A stretch of DNA of 64,000 bases, taken from Acetobacter senegalensis. GTDB lineage: Bacteria; Pseudomonadota; Alphaproteobacteria; Acetobacterales; Acetobacteraceae. Under the pieces are notes generated by a model. It ran no database searches. It was not told where the DNA came from and saw only the letters and a list, made by a program, of their open reading frames with translations. The stretch is taken from positions 92,406 to 156,405 of the forward strand of contig NZ_LHZU01000147.1 of assembly GCF_001580995.1 (NCBI RefSeq), in the 5' to 3' direction. The stretch's first letter is position 1, and each line of letters opens with the position of its first letter. Below are positions 8,873-19,209 of the stretch, one piece after another. The translations under genes were made by a program, and so were the position numbers.

Positions 8873-10377
8873 TGCGTGTCTCCTCCTCCATCAGAGAGAG
8901 GTGGAGCAGAAAGAGGTGACGGCATGGATAAGGTCATGATTGGTTGAGGGTGCACGCCGAGCACGACCAGAAGGATCATGAGCGCGCCAAGAATAGTCAT
9001 CTGTCCTGCTGAAAAATCTTTTGCATGACTGGGGGATGTTCGGCTTGGGGCCATGAAAATTCGGTTTACCATACGGAGCGAATAGATGGCTGCCAGCACG
9101 AGCCCGGTTGCGGTGAGCGCGGCCACGATGGAATTGACATGCCACGTTGCAAGCAGAACCAGAAATTCTCCGGTAAAGTTTCCCAAACCGGGCATGCCAA
9201 GAGATGCGACGGCAAAAAATAGCCCCGCGCTTGAAAGCCGGGGCAGAGAAGCCCACAGGCCGCCAATTTGTGCCATATCCCTGGTGTGGAGACGGTCCTG
9301 AATGGAACCGGCGATGATAAAGAGTGCTCCGGTGCTCAGGCCATGTGCCAGCATCTGGATAATAGCGCCCTGCAAACCGGTATTGGACCCTGTGAAAATT
9401 CCCAACAGAACGAACCCCATGTGGCTGATGCTGCTGTAGGCAATCAGGCGTTTAACATCGTTTTGAGCGCAGGACAGCCACGCGCCATACAGAATGCCTG
9501 CAATACCCAGCCCCATTGCGACGGGAGCAAAGCGGATTGCAGCCTCTGGAAAGAGCATGAGGTTAAAGCGGATCATGCCGTAGCCCCCGGTTTTGAGCAT
9601 AAGGCCCGCGAGGAGAACACTGGCGGCAGTAGGGGCCTGCGTGTGGGCGGCGGGCAGCCAGACATGCACGGGGACGACCGGAAGTTTCACTGCAAACGCA
9701 ATAAAGAACCCCAGCATAAGCAGCATGGAAAGGAAGGGAGAAAGAGGGGTGTTGGCGAGTGCAAAGTAATTGAACGTAAGTAGTCCGGTCTCCCGGTAGT
9801 GCGTAATGACAAGACCCAGAATGGACAGAAGCATGAGCAGCCCGCTGCCCTGTGTGAAGAGAAAAAACCTGATTGCTGCGCGGTGTCTATCTTCATGCCC
9901 CCATGCGGAGATCAGAACAAACATTGGGACAAGCATGAGTTCCCAAAGAAAGAAGAAGAGAAAGAGGTCCGTGGCCAGAAATGTTCCGATGATGCCGGTA
10001 AGAGTGGCGAGAAACAGAAAATGGAAAGCACCTGCATCGGTGGTGATTTGTCGGGTGGCGAGAAGAACGCAGGGAAAGGAGAGGATGAGAGAGAGCCATA
10101 GCAAGGAAAGGGAAAGGCCATCCATATCCAACTGGAAGGCGATGCCCATGACGGGGATCCACGGTATGGAAAAATGATCTAGCCATGGCCCTGGCAGGGT
10201 ATGGTGCCTGAAGGTGGTGATAAGCAATAACACTGTTTCCAGTGTCAGCACCATCAGAGTGATGCGCCAGGAGATGTTCCTGGTGGGCTGCTGGTTGGCC
10301 GTATTTGAACGGTCAGCCAACCAGGCAACAGTACCACCCAGCAAGGGCAGAAGCACAAGGGCCGGGAGCGGGTTCAT
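8869..10377 (-). CDS. nuoM: NADH-quinone oxidoreductase subunit M
   Basis: A 502-residue antiporter-like membrane subunit of complex I. Conserved features are FFLWELMLVPMFVLI with the key membrane glutamate, FAVKLPVVPVHVWLPAAHTQAPTA split near residues 225-248, and AYSSISHMGFVLLG near 310. The start at 10377 overlaps the nuoL stop (ATGA) and is preferred over an in-frame start 60 nt upstream that adds an arginine-rich, non-family N-terminus. Confidence 0.95.
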   Translation of the reverse strand: MNPLPALVLLPLLGGTVAWLADRSNTANQQPTRNISWRITLMVLTLETVLLLITTFRHHTLPGPWLDHFSIPWIPVMGIAFQLDMDGLSLSLLWLSLILSFPCVLLATRQITTDAGAFHFLFLATLTGIIGTFLATDLFLFFFLWELMLVPMFVLISAWGHEDRHRAAIRFFLFTQGSGLLMLLSILGLVITHYRETGLLTFNYFALANTPLSPFLSMLLMLGFFIAFAVKLPVVPVHVWLPAAHTQAPTAASVLLAGLMLKTGGYGMIRFNLMLFPEAAIRFAPVAMGLGIAGILYGAWLSCAQNDVKRLIAYSSISHMGFVLLGIFTGSNTGLQGAIIQMLAHGLSTGALFIIAGSIQDRLHTRDMAQIGGLWASLPRLSSAGLFFAVASLGMPGLGNFTGEFLVLLATWHVNSIVAALTATGLVLAAIYSLRMVNRIFMAPSRTSPSHAKDFSAGQMTILGALMILLVVLGVHPQPIMTLSMPSPLSAPPLSDGGGDTQ

Positions 10378-12332
10378 GGTACAACTCCTGAGGCGAGGGC
10401 GGCGCAGAGGCCTGCGACGATCCATGCGGCATACCACCGGACACGCCCGTTCTGGACGCGGGCCAGAAGGGTATCTCCGCTCTGAAGAAGGAGTGTGGTT
10501 CTGCCCGAGGAAAGCGTAAGAAAACGGGTGCGGGTATGTTCAAGAAAAGAGCTGATGGCACGGACCATTCTGCCGATGCCCGTAATAAGGTAATCAAGAA
10601 CATCATGCCGGGTGAGCCAGACCAGAAATCTGAAAGGCTGCACGAAGAGAAAAGCATACAGGGCATCTACGCCCCAGCCTTCCTTTGCCACCCGGATGAT
10701 GGTGGCCTGACCGGGAATTTCCTGCATGACAGGCGTAGCGCGGCCCCAGAGCACCCATGCAATGACCACGCCAGCAATGGGGGCTGACGCTCCAGCCAGA
10801 AGGAGCCACACAGGTTCTTCCGCATGAGGGAGGGGGGCGGATAAAAAGTGGGTAAAGAGGTGAATGGGGGCAAGTGTGTCTGGCATTTCGATGACTCCTC
10901 CAAACAGGGAGAGAAAGGAGAGGCACGCAAGCGGAATAGCCATAAGACGCGGGGTTGAACCGGTGCTTTCTGTTTTGTGGGTGTTGAAAAAAACAATGAA
11001 AATGCAACGAAAAATATAAAGAGAAGTCAGAAAGGCGCCAGTCAGTGCAATTCCCCATAGAATATGAGCAAGTGGAAACGAACCAGGCAATAAGGGGAAA
11101 TGGGCGCTCCAGATGCTGGAGAGGATCATTTCCTTGCTATAGAAGCCGGACGTGACAAGCGGCAGCCCGGCCAGAGCGGAAGCGCCCGCCAGAAAAGCTA
11201 CTGTTAGGCCGGGCATGGTGCGATATAGCCCCCCCATACGGAAAATATCCTGCTCGTGGTGGAGGCGGGCGATGAGAGCACCCGCTGTAAGGAACAGAAG
11301 CGCCTTGAAAAATGCGTGGGTCATCAGATGAAAAAGGGCGGCCTGCCAGACGCCCGTGCCGAGGGCGAGGAACATATAGCCAAGCTGACTGATGGTGGAC
11401 CACGCCAGGATACGTTTGAGATCTGTTTGCACAAGGGCCGTGCAGGCAGCCATCATGAGGGTGAGCGCGCCAATAATGGATGTCAGCATCATCACAAGAG
11501 GGGCTGCGGTGAACAGTTCATGTAGCCGGGCGATCAGGTAGATACCCGCAGTGACCATTGTGGCAGCATGGATAAGGGCCGATGTTGGGGTAGGCCCCGC
11601 CATGGCGTCTGGCAACCATGTCTGGAAGGGAATTTGGGCAGATTTGGCTAATGCGCCTATCAGCAGAAACAGTGTTGCAGCGGTCAGAACGTCCGGGCCA
11701 ATTTGGCCTGCGTGCAAGGTGGCCAGAAGCGTTTCTATATGGAGTGAGCCAGTTGTGGTGGCCAGAAGGAGAAGGCCGCATAGCATGGCGGTATCTCCGA
11801 TACGCGTCATGTAGAATGCCTTGCGGGCGGCTGCGGTATTGACGGGGTTTTCATACCAGAACCCGATCAGCAGATAGGAGCATATGCCAACGCCTTCCCA
11901 TCCGATAAACAGGCAGAACAGATCAGATGCGAGCACCAGAACCAGCATGGATGCCACAAAGAGCGTCATGGAGCCGAAGAACCGTGCGATGCCGGGTTCT
12001 TCCTCCATATAGCGTATGGCGTAAAGATGAATCAGAAACCCGACAATCGTAACGACGAGGATCATCACGAGCGACACGGGATCAAGAGTAAACGCAATAT
12101 CCGCAGAGAATGCCTGTGTGTGCATCCATTCCCAGAGGATAATGTGGATAGGCGCTGGAACCGCTGAAAAGAGAAAAAAGCATGCCAGCGTGATGCTACA
12201 CAAGGCGGATAACCCGATGGCTCCCGTTGCTACCCATCCAACCGTTCGTGCGGAAAGACGGCCCGCTGTGACAAACAGAAAGATGGCTGATGCAAGAGGG
12301 AAAAACACCAGAAGGGGAAGGAGGTAGGGCAT
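10374..12332 (-). CDS. nuoL: NADH-quinone oxidoreductase subunit L
   Basis: A 652-residue, largest membrane subunit of complex I, with the antiporter-like core plus the C-terminal extension that carries the long lateral helix. Motifs are FIGWEGVGICSYLLIGFWYE (about residue 135) and AKSAQIPFQTWLPDAMAGPTP (about 225), followed by STISQLGYMFLALG (about 315). The ATG at 12332 has GAGG 8 nt upstream and gives the family N-terminus (PYLLPLLVFFPLASA). nuoK ends 4 nt upstream. Confidence 0.95.
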   Translation of the reverse strand: MPYLLPLLVFFPLASAIFLFVTAGRLSARTVGWVATGAIGLSALCSITLACFFLFSAVPAPIHIILWEWMHTQAFSADIAFTLDPVSLVMILVVTIVGFLIHLYAIRYMEEEPGIARFFGSMTLFVASMLVLVLASDLFCLFIGWEGVGICSYLLIGFWYENPVNTAAARKAFYMTRIGDTAMLCGLLLLATTTGSLHIETLLATLHAGQIGPDVLTAATLFLLIGALAKSAQIPFQTWLPDAMAGPTPTSALIHAATMVTAGIYLIARLHELFTAAPLVMMLTSIIGALTLMMAACTALVQTDLKRILAWSTISQLGYMFLALGTGVWQAALFHLMTHAFFKALLFLTAGALIARLHHEQDIFRMGGLYRTMPGLTVAFLAGASALAGLPLVTSGFYSKEMILSSIWSAHFPLLPGSFPLAHILWGIALTGAFLTSLYIFRCIFIVFFNTHKTESTGSTPRLMAIPLACLSFLSLFGGVIEMPDTLAPIHLFTHFLSAPLPHAEEPVWLLLAGASAPIAGVVIAWVLWGRATPVMQEIPGQATIIRVAKEGWGVDALYAFLFVQPFRFLVWLTRHDVLDYLITGIGRMVRAISSFLEHTRTRFLTLSSGRTTLLLQSGDTLLARVQNGRVRWYAAWIVAGLCAALASGVVP

Positions 12333-12336
12333 GGTC

Positions 12337-12648
12337 TTATCCTCGCAGCAGGTTGCCGGTATCGGCATCAAGAGAAGGACGCCCTCTGGCGTGCAACGCG
12401 AGGATAATGGCTAACCCCACGGCGGTTTCCGCCGCGGCGAGTGCCAAAATCATCAGGAACATGACCTGTCCGCCACTATCGTGCCAATGCGCACCGGCAG
12501 CCACAAACAGGAGCGCTGCTGCATTCAGCATGATATCGAGTGACATCAGCATGAACAGCAGGTTACGGCGTATCAGCACCCCGGCAAGACCGATGCAGAA
12601 CAGCATGCAGGCCAGAAGCAGGGAGGCATTTAAGGAAAGAGCGACCAT
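12337..12648 (-). CDS. nuoK: NADH-quinone oxidoreductase subunit K
   Basis: A 103-residue subunit with three membrane helices of the MnhC/NuoK family. The characteristic GLAGVLIRRNLLFMLMSLDIMLN segment occupies residues 20-42, and AAAETAVGLAIILALH lies near 70-85. It includes the conserved membrane glutamate of the second half. It starts 1 nt after nuoJ. Confidence 0.95.
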   Translation of the reverse strand: MVALSLNASLLLACMLFCIGLAGVLIRRNLLFMLMSLDIMLNAAALLFVAAGAHWHDSGGQVMFLMILALAAAETAVGLAIILALHARGRPSLDADTGNLLRG

Positions 12649-12649
12649 T

Positions 12650-13150
12650 TCAACGGCCCTCCGTGCGGTGTCTGCCGATATGAAAGGCTGTGATAAGACC
12701 AGCCAGAAGTAGAAATGAGACCAGTTCCACCATCAGCACATAGGGGCCGAACAGGCTAAGACCCACATCCCGCGCGGAAAGAGGGGCAAGCGGCCCTTCT
12801 TGTTGTGGGGAGGAGCTGACAGAATAGATCAGTTCTGCACAGAGAAGAATGGAAAGAAGAGCAGGGCCCAGCCAGATGCGGGGGCGGAGCCACTCTTTTT
12901 CTCTCTCCCGGTCAGATTGTCCTAGATTGAGCATCATGATGACAAAAACAAAAAGAACCATGATTGCGCCGGCGTAGATGATGACCTCAAGTGCGGCGGC
13001 AAATGGCGCGCCAAGCAGGGCGAAAACTGTCGCTAGCCCCAATAAGGTGACAACCAGATACAGCACGGCATGAACGGCCACCTGCCGTGTGATGACCATA
13101 ATGGCCCCCAGCAGGGTCACGGCGCCGGAAAAGAGGGCTAGCGTATTCAT
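12650..13150 (-). CDS. nuoJ: NADH-quinone oxidoreductase subunit J
   Basis: A 166-residue membrane subunit with about five helices. The conserved block AALEVIIYAGAIMVLFVFVIMML at residues 51-73 contains the pi-bulge helix typical of NuoJ. Length is close to the family norm. It lies 6 nt from nuoI and 1 nt from nuoK, inside the nuo operon. Confidence 0.94.
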   Translation of the reverse strand: MNTLALFSGAVTLLGAIMVITRQVAVHAVLYLVVTLLGLATVFALLGAPFAAALEVIIYAGAIMVLFVFVIMMLNLGQSDREREKEWLRPRIWLGPALLSILLCAELIYSVSSSPQQEGPLAPLSARDVGLSLFGPYVLMVELVSFLLLAGLITAFHIGRHRTEGR

Positions 13151-13156
13151 GGTGTG

Positions 13157-13669
13157 TTACGGCAGAAGCGTATGGAGATCGACGGGTGGCCGCTCGCGTT
13201 TGGCCTCTCCGCGATCCTTGCCGGGGATGGTAACACCGGCCACATGGTAGAAACTGTAGTCCGGATATTTTCCTGTTCCGCTGATTAGAAGATCTTCTTT
13301 TTCATAAACAAGATTGGGTCGTGCATATTCGCTCATCTCAAAATCTGGTGTCAGTTGAATGGCGTAGGTCGGGCAGGCTTCCTCACAAAAACCACAGAAA
13401 ATACAGCGGGAAAAATTGATCCGAAAGAACTCCGGATACCATCGCCCATTTTCTTCTGTTTTCTGCAAACTGATGCAATCTACCGGGCAGGCGACAGCGC
13501 AGAGATTGCAGGCAACGCAGCGCTCCATGCCGTCCGGATCGCGTGAGAGAATGATGCGTCCACGGTAGCGTGGCGGCAGGTAGGGATGTTCCTCCGGATA
13601 CTGCACGGTTGCACGGCGCTGGAAAGCGTGAAGGAATGTCAGGAACAGTGTGCGGACAGTATTGAGCAT
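13157..13669 (-). CDS. nuoI: NADH-quinone oxidoreductase subunit I (2x 4Fe-4S)
   Basis: A 170-residue ferredoxin-like subunit carrying the two 4Fe-4S clusters N6a and N6b. The motifs [15 protein letters not shown] (about residues 52-66) and [14 protein letters not shown] (about 90-103) are complete. It relays electrons from the NADH arm toward NuoB. It lies between nuoH and nuoJ. Confidence 0.96.
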   Translation of the reverse strand: MLNTVRTLFLTFLHAFQRRATVQYPEEHPYLPPRYRGRIILSRDPDGMERCVACNLCAVACPVDCISLQKTEENGRWYPEFFRINFSRCIFCGFCEEACPTYAIQLTPDFEMSEYARPNLVYEKEDLLISGTGKYPDYSFYHVAGVTIPGKDRGEAKRERPPVDLHTLLP

Positions 13670-13694
13670 GACACGTGCCTTTCCATGGAGCGTA

Positions 13695-14651
13695 CTATCC
13701 GGCTGCGCGTAACATCAGGACAGTGCCGGTGGCGGTGACATTGAGAAGAGAAAGCGGCAGCAGGATTTTCCAGCCAAGAGCCATCAGTTGGTCATAACGC
13801 GGACGAGGAAGAGCGGCCCGGAGAAGAATGAAAAAAATGACAACGCTTGTGGTTTTGAGCAAAAACCAGAGGGCCGCCGGGAGAAGAGGCCCCTGCCAGC
13901 CGCCCAGATAAAGCGTGGTGACAAGAGAGGAAATAAGGATAATTCCTGCATATTCGGCAATGAAGAACATGCCGAATTTCATGCCGGAATATTCTGTATG
14001 AAAGCCAGCCCCCAGTTCGTTTTCGCCTTCGGGAAGATCAAAGGGAAGACGATGGGTTTCTGCAATGCCTGCCAGCAGGAAGACAAGAAAACCAAGGCAT
14101 TGCGGAAGAATGAACCAACAATGCGTCTGCGCCATGACGATATCATGCAGGTTGAATGAACCAGCAATCATCACTACCCCAAGCAGGGAAAGCCCCATGA
14201 AGACTTCATAGCTGATCATCTGGGCAGCGGCTCTCATGCCACCCAGCAACGCATATTTACTGTTGGAGGCCCATCCGGCGAGAACAACCGCGTATACGCC
14301 AAGACCCATCATGCCCAGAATGAACAGAAGACCAACATTCAGGGTGCCAACAATGCCGCTCCATGCGGTAAAGGGAATGGCGCCGAAAGAGAGCAGAACC
14401 GTCATCATGCCTATGGTTGGGGCCAGAACAAAAATGGCTTTGTCAGCGAATGGTGGAATCCAGTCTTGTTTGAAAAGAATCTTGATACCATCGGCTACGG
14501 CTTGAAAGAGACCACCCGGCCCAACGCGGTTTGGACCATGCCGATCCTGCCATAAGCCCAAAAGGCGACGCTCCACCCATGTCAACAGTGTGGCTAATGC
14601 CAGGATCACCAGTGGGGTTAGAACAATAGCAAGGAACGGTATCTGGCTCAT
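13695..14651 (-). CDS. nuoH: NADH-quinone oxidoreductase subunit H
   Basis: A 318-residue membrane subunit at the quinone site. Conserved are [20 protein letters not shown] (about residues 24-43), [15 protein letters not shown], and the quinone-chamber loop [19 protein letters not shown] (about 200-218). The ATG at 14651 overlaps the nuoG stop (ATGA). A longer in-frame start 84 nt upstream would lie inside nuoG and adds non-family residues. Confidence 0.95.
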   Translation of the reverse strand: MSQIPFLAIVLTPLVILALATLLTWVERRLLGLWQDRHGPNRVGPGGLFQAVADGIKILFKQDWIPPFADKAIFVLAPTIGMMTVLLSFGAIPFTAWSGIVGTLNVGLLFILGMMGLGVYAVVLAGWASNSKYALLGGMRAAAQMISYEVFMGLSLLGVVMIAGSFNLHDIVMAQTHCWFILPQCLGFLVFLLAGIAETHRLPFDLPEGENELGAGFHTEYSGMKFGMFFIAEYAGIILISSLVTTLYLGGWQGPLLPAALWFLLKTTSVVIFFILLRAALPRPRYDQLMALGWKILLPLSLLNVTATGTVLMLRAAG

Positions 14652-17401
14652 GACCCATCTCCTTCCGCCCTTGTGGCCGTAAGGCGCGCCAGACGAGGGA
14701 AAGAGAAGGCGGGGGCGACCATGTGCGCCGGGCACAACGCAATACCATCAGGCAGATCAGCAACCAGCTGCACAGGAAGGGTTTGCGGCCCATAGCCTTC
14801 CAGATGAAAGGTTATGTGGGACGCTGTGGCAGTTCCATGTGCCGGAAGCCGTAGATTGGCTGGAGGAGCACGGGCAACAACAGGAGGAGAGAGCATGCTG
14901 AGTTCCTCGCTGCCAAACAGCCGGACATCAGGAAGAAGAAGAACCGTATCGGACTGTGGCGTAAACGGCGGAGGGATGTCAGGTGCTGGAAGCTGCTCGG
15001 TTTGACCGTTTTTTAGCGCATGGTTGGCAAGCAAGCGGATGCCAGCCTCTCCACCACGTAAGGGGCCACCAATCTCCTGCTGGAAGCGATTGAGGGCCTG
15101 TACCGAATTCCATGCTGGCGCGTGAAAAGAGGGAACAAGGGCCGCAGGCATGTCTGGTTGATAAGCGCCTTCCATGGAACTGCTGAAGGGCGTGTCTGGA
15201 TTGGTTGGGGGAGGTTGATCCCGCACACTGATGTAAGAGCGGATGACGGTGCGTCCACTTGCGCGATAGGTCTGGCTGCGAAGCTTCTGGCCATTTAGCC
15301 GATACGCTGCATCTGGAGCGGCCTTTATGATGCCTGCGAATATCGGAATTTCAGTGCCCAAGGCAGCAAGAACATCATCAAGATTCTGCCACGCGGTTAT
15401 GTCTGTTCTGTGAGGTGCAAGCTGGGGCTCTGCCGATGGGGGAAGAGCGCGAGCGAGTTCCTGCACCCAGCGCCAGCTGGCCTGAATGGGAGAAAGCGGA
15501 AAAACCGCCGGGAAAAAGCGCTGCGCGCGCCCTTCCTGACTGATCAGGGTGCCAGCGTATTCCGTAAAGGCAGCCGCCGGCAGAACGAGGTTTGCGTTTT
15601 GCCACAGGGCAGTTGCCGTATGATCAATCAGAACGATGTTGGGAACCGCCTCCAGAAGCTCGACGATTTCTGGTGGATCAAGATGGCGAGTGAGATCATT
15701 CTCCACAATGATGAGTGTTCCGATTGCTCCCGCTCTGGCCCGCATCATGACAGTTTCGAGGGGAAGGCCACCCATCATGGCCATCCCCATGCTGTTGCAG
15801 TCTGGCATGACCAGAGATAACCCGGCATCCGGGGTATTCTGGGCAAGGCTGCGGGCAATGCGGGCGGCAGCTTGTATCAGGGCCGGAGAGCCATACTGCA
15901 TGCCCGATACGATCAGTGGTTTCTTGGCGGCACCCAGAGCGGTCGCAATCCGATTTGCCTGTTCGGCCTCAAATGGTGTGAGGTCAGGCACAGCGGGAGC
16001 GGTTGGATCAAGTTGATGCGCAATGGCGAACCCAAGGCGGGCAGCGTTGTCTGGCACTGCACGAAAGGTTTCCTCCGCGCTTTTGTCCAGATCGGTGGGG
16101 GCTGGCGTGACGATAAAAAGAGAGGATAGCGTCTCAGACCCGATTGTGCGGACGGCCGCATCCATCCAACGAGGCACCTTGGCGGCGTCGGCTGCAAGAA
16201 AGCTGTTCTGTCGTCCGGCTTGCCGTAAGGCCAGCGCAAGACGTGGCGCGGTTGCGGAAACGTCCTCCCCCAGCACGAGCACGGCGTCCGCGCTTTCCAT
16301 GTCATGCAAGGTTGGAATGGAGCCCGGATGATCTCTTAAGAGCGTATAAGCCAGTTCAGCGCAGGTTTGTTCCTGTTGTGTCTGCCCCGTAGAAAACTGT
16401 TCCCGGCCAACCAGACACTGGAGACTGAAGCAGGCTTCCAGAGACGCGCGGGAGGAGGCAATGCCGACGATTGGGCCAGAGGCCACCATGCGCGCAAACT
16501 GCGCCATGGCAGACTGTGTGGGCACGGGGGTAGGCTGTTCCTCGGACAGGCAAAGAGGCGTGTGAAGGCGAGAGGGGGCATTGACAAAGCCGTGTCCAAA
16601 TCTTCCCCGGTCACACAGCGCATAACGGTTGACCTCGTCATTATAACGGTTGAGGAGCCGCCTTACTTTTTCATCACGCGCGTTGACAAAAGTATTGCAT
16701 CCCACGCCACAATGAACGCAGACGGAGGGCGCGCCACGCATGTCCCATTTGCGGGTGTAGGTCTCGGAAAAGGGTTTGTCTGTAAAGACGCCTGTGGGGC
16801 AGATTTCGGCGAGATTACCGCTGAAAGCATTCTCTAGTGTGCCGTCTTCTGATCGCCCGAAATAGACATTGTCATGAGCGCCAAGCACTGCGAGGTCCTC
16901 GCCTCCAGCATAATCCTTGTAGAAACGCACACAGCGGTAACAGGCAATACACCGGTTCATCTCATGGTTCAGGAAAGGGCCGAGATCCTGATTGCGGTGG
17001 GTGCGTTTGGTAAAACGGTAGCGGCGCGTATTGTGCCCGGTCATGACGGTCATGTCCTGAAGGTGACATTCACCGCCTTCCGGGCAAACGGGGCAGTCAT
17101 GCGGATGGTTGACCATCATCCATTCAATGACGCCCTCCCGAAATTCCTTTGCTTCTGCGTCATCAATTGAAACGCGCGTGCCCTCGGTCACCGGCGTCAT
17201 GCAGGCCATGACGATACGGCCTGTTTTGTCATCCGGGCCACTGAACTGTTTGATTGCGCACTGTCTGCACGCTCCAACGGACCCAAGTTCCGGGTGCCAG
17301 CAGAAATAGGGGAGGTTGGCTCCGGCTTCCAGACAGGCCTGAAGCAGGTTGATGTCTGCGCGGGTGGAGCACTGAAGTCCATCTAGCTGGAAGGTGACCA
17401 T
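14648..17401 (-). CDS. nuoG: NADH-quinone oxidoreductase subunit G
   Basis: A 917-residue peripheral subunit. The N-terminus holds the 2Fe-2S motif (C34 region with GACRQCA), the H-x3-C-x2-C-x5-C 4Fe-4S motif (HPHDCPVCPEGGEC, about 99-112) and CIACYRCVRF with the distal CPTG. The extra N7 cluster motif CVHCGVGC near residue 228, with a later cysteine, is present. The rest is a degenerate molybdopterin-oxidoreductase-like domain. The long form (E. coli about 908 residues) is unlike the roughly 690-residue NuoG typical of most alphaproteobacteria. Confidence 0.94.
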   Translation of the reverse strand: MVTFQLDGLQCSTRADINLLQACLEAGANLPYFCWHPELGSVGACRQCAIKQFSGPDDKTGRIVMACMTPVTEGTRVSIDDAEAKEFREGVIEWMMVNHPHDCPVCPEGGECHLQDMTVMTGHNTRRYRFTKRTHRNQDLGPFLNHEMNRCIACYRCVRFYKDYAGGEDLAVLGAHDNVYFGRSEDGTLENAFSGNLAEICPTGVFTDKPFSETYTRKWDMRGAPSVCVHCGVGCNTFVNARDEKVRRLLNRYNDEVNRYALCDRGRFGHGFVNAPSRLHTPLCLSEEQPTPVPTQSAMAQFARMVASGPIVGIASSRASLEACFSLQCLVGREQFSTGQTQQEQTCAELAYTLLRDHPGSIPTLHDMESADAVLVLGEDVSATAPRLALALRQAGRQNSFLAADAAKVPRWMDAAVRTIGSETLSSLFIVTPAPTDLDKSAEETFRAVPDNAARLGFAIAHQLDPTAPAVPDLTPFEAEQANRIATALGAAKKPLIVSGMQYGSPALIQAAARIARSLAQNTPDAGLSLVMPDCNSMGMAMMGGLPLETVMMRARAGAIGTLIIVENDLTRHLDPPEIVELLEAVPNIVLIDHTATALWQNANLVLPAAAFTEYAGTLISQEGRAQRFFPAVFPLSPIQASWRWVQELARALPPSAEPQLAPHRTDITAWQNLDDVLAALGTEIPIFAGIIKAAPDAAYRLNGQKLRSQTYRASGRTVIRSYISVRDQPPPTNPDTPFSSSMEGAYQPDMPAALVPSFHAPAWNSVQALNRFQQEIGGPLRGGEAGIRLLANHALKNGQTEQLPAPDIPPPFTPQSDTVLLLPDVRLFGSEELSMLSPPVVARAPPANLRLPAHGTATASHITFHLEGYGPQTLPVQLVADLPDGIALCPAHMVAPAFSFPRLARLTATRAEGDGS

Positions 17402-17422
17402 GATCCTGCTCCTTTTCTGCCA

Positions 17423-18721
17423 TCAGGCTGCGTGCCGGAGGGGGCAACCGCGCTGGGAAATATGGGCGGAAAAATCATCAGCAAACAGTTTCAGACCGCT
17501 GGCGAGCGGGGCCATGGCACCGGGTGCATGCGCGCAAAAAGTGCGGCCCGGTGTGCCCAGCATACGGGCATGACGGGCAAGTTCTTCAAGGTCTTCGCTC
17601 TCGCCTGTGCCTTCTTCAAGAGCGCCGAGGAGACGTTCCACCCACGGCAGACCATCCCGACATGGCGTACACCAGCCACAGGATTCCTGCGCGAAAAAAT
17701 GTTCCAGATTCAGGATCATGCCGATAGGGCATGTGCGGTCATCCAGAATAATGGCCGTGCCGGTGCCAAGCCGGCTTCCGGCTTTTTCGACCGAGCCGTA
17801 ATCCATTGCAACATCCAGCGCAGATTCATCAAGAAAAGCGGTGGACGCCCCGCCGGGCAAAAGAGCGCGCAGGCTATAGCCGGGCAGCATTCCCCCAGCG
17901 TGATCTTCAATGATCTGGCGGAGGGGCGTGCCAATGGGGAGCTCCCATGCACCGGGCCGTCGCACCCGACCGCTTACGCCATAAAGCTTGGTCCCGCCAT
18001 CCGCGCCCATGCCAAGGCTGAGAAACCACTCTGGCCCATTGGTGACAATGTGCGGAAGATTGCAGAGAGTTTCAACGTTGTTCACAACAGTCGAGGCTCC
18101 CCACAGGCCGCTGAACTGAGGGAAGGGCGGTTTGCTGCGGGGGGTGGCGCGTTTGCCTTCCAGCGCGGTGATGAGAGCGGTTTCTTCCCCGCAGATGTAA
18201 CGGCCAGCACTGGAGTGGAGATGGATATCAAAACTGAAGCCAGAGCCCAGAATGTTCTCGCCCAGCCAGCCTTTTTGCCGAGCTTCCTCAATAGCATCCG
18301 TCAAACGCTTGCGCGGAAGGTGATATTCTCCCCGTAGAAAAACAATGCCGTGGCCAGCCTGAATGGCGTATGCCGCCAGAATCATACCTTCCACAAGCTG
18401 AAGCGGGTTCCCTTCAAGCAACCAGCGGTCTTTGAACGTGCCGGGTTCCATCTCATCAGCATTGGCAACGAGGTATTTCCTGCGTTCGGAGGCTGCATTT
18501 TTCGGCACAAAGCTCCATTTCTGGCCCGTTGCAAAGCCTGCGCCTCCACGGCCCCGCAGTTTTGAGCGTGTCACCATGTCGATCACCTCGGCCGGGGCAA
18601 GGATTTTGAGAGCCTTGCGGGCTGCTTGCCACCCACCTGCCTGCTCGTATGCTGCGCAATCCGGTGGTGGGGCGGCGGGTGTGATCATGGCGGTAAGAGG
18701 GTGTGTGGCGGCTGTCATCAC
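17423..18721 (-). CDS. nuoF: NADH-quinone oxidoreductase subunit F (NADH/FMN site)
   Basis: A 432-residue flavoprotein subunit that binds NADH and FMN and passes electrons to 4Fe-4S cluster N3. Motifs are RGRGGAGFATGQKW (about residues 55-68, NADH/FMN loop), YICGEETALITALEG (about 178-192) and the cluster ligands ESCGWCTPCRDG (about 345-356) with a later cysteine. It overlaps nuoE by 4 nt and is followed by nuoG after 21 nt. Confidence 0.96.
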   Translation of the reverse strand: MMTAATHPLTAMITPAAPPPDCAAYEQAGGWQAARKALKILAPAEVIDMVTRSKLRGRGGAGFATGQKWSFVPKNAASERRKYLVANADEMEPGTFKDRWLLEGNPLQLVEGMILAAYAIQAGHGIVFLRGEYHLPRKRLTDAIEEARQKGWLGENILGSGFSFDIHLHSSAGRYICGEETALITALEGKRATPRSKPPFPQFSGLWGASTVVNNVETLCNLPHIVTNGPEWFLSLGMGADGGTKLYGVSGRVRRPGAWELPIGTPLRQIIEDHAGGMLPGYSLRALLPGGASTAFLDESALDVAMDYGSVEKAGSRLGTGTAIILDDRTCPIGMILNLEHFFAQESCGWCTPCRDGLPWVERLLGALEEGTGESEDLEELARHARMLGTPGRTFCAHAPGAMAPLASGLKLFADDFSAHISQRGCPLRHAA

Positions 18722-19209
18722 GGTGTCTCCCTCAGGCTGCCAATCAGGCGGTCCAGCGCGTCTGTATCAAGGTCTCCGTGTAGTGTTTCGTCTGCCAGAA
18801 GGGCGGGGGCGTGATCGCAATGGCCCAGGCAGACTGTAGGCAGCAAGGTGATGGCTCCATCTGGTGTGGTTTCTCCCGGATGGATCCCCAGCGTCTGGCG
18901 GAGGTGGGCGCAAAGGCGGTCACGCCCCATCAGCCAGCAGGAAACGCTGTCGCAGAGCATGATGACATGTCTGCCAACGGGCTGGCGGAACAGGAGGTTG
19001 AAATAGGTTGCAATGCCATCCAGCGCATCGGGTGACATATCGAGCAACTGGGCCACTTCCTGCAAATGCTGGGAACTGATCCACCTGAAATGGGATTGCA
19101 CCAATTGCAACGCGGCAACGCTGGCTCCCTGTGGGTGGAGTTCCTCCTGCGCAAGGGCGAGAATATCTGCCCTCAGTTCGGCAGGGAGGGTGTATTCAAC
19201 GGTCAACAT
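18718..19209 (-). CDS. nuoE: NADH-quinone oxidoreductase subunit E (2Fe-2S)
   Basis: A 163-residue thioredoxin-fold subunit holding 2Fe-2S cluster N1a. The four ligands appear as CDSVSC (about residues 85-90) and CLGHC (about 127-131). It is close to the E. coli length of 166. Its start lies inside the end of nuoCD (14-nt overlap), and it overlaps nuoF by 4 nt. Confidence 0.95.
   Translation of the reverse strand: MLTVEYTLPAELRADILALAQEELHPQGASVAALQLVQSHFRWISSQHLQEVAQLLDMSPDALDGIATYFNLLFRQPVGRHVIMLCDSVSCWLMGRDRLCAHLRQTLGIHPGETTPDGAITLLPTVCLGHCDHAPALLADETLHGDLDTDALDRLIGSLRETP

Noticed and set aside
17432..18337. 301-codon plus-strand frame
   Set aside because: Antisense to nuoF, which has complete cofactor motifs.
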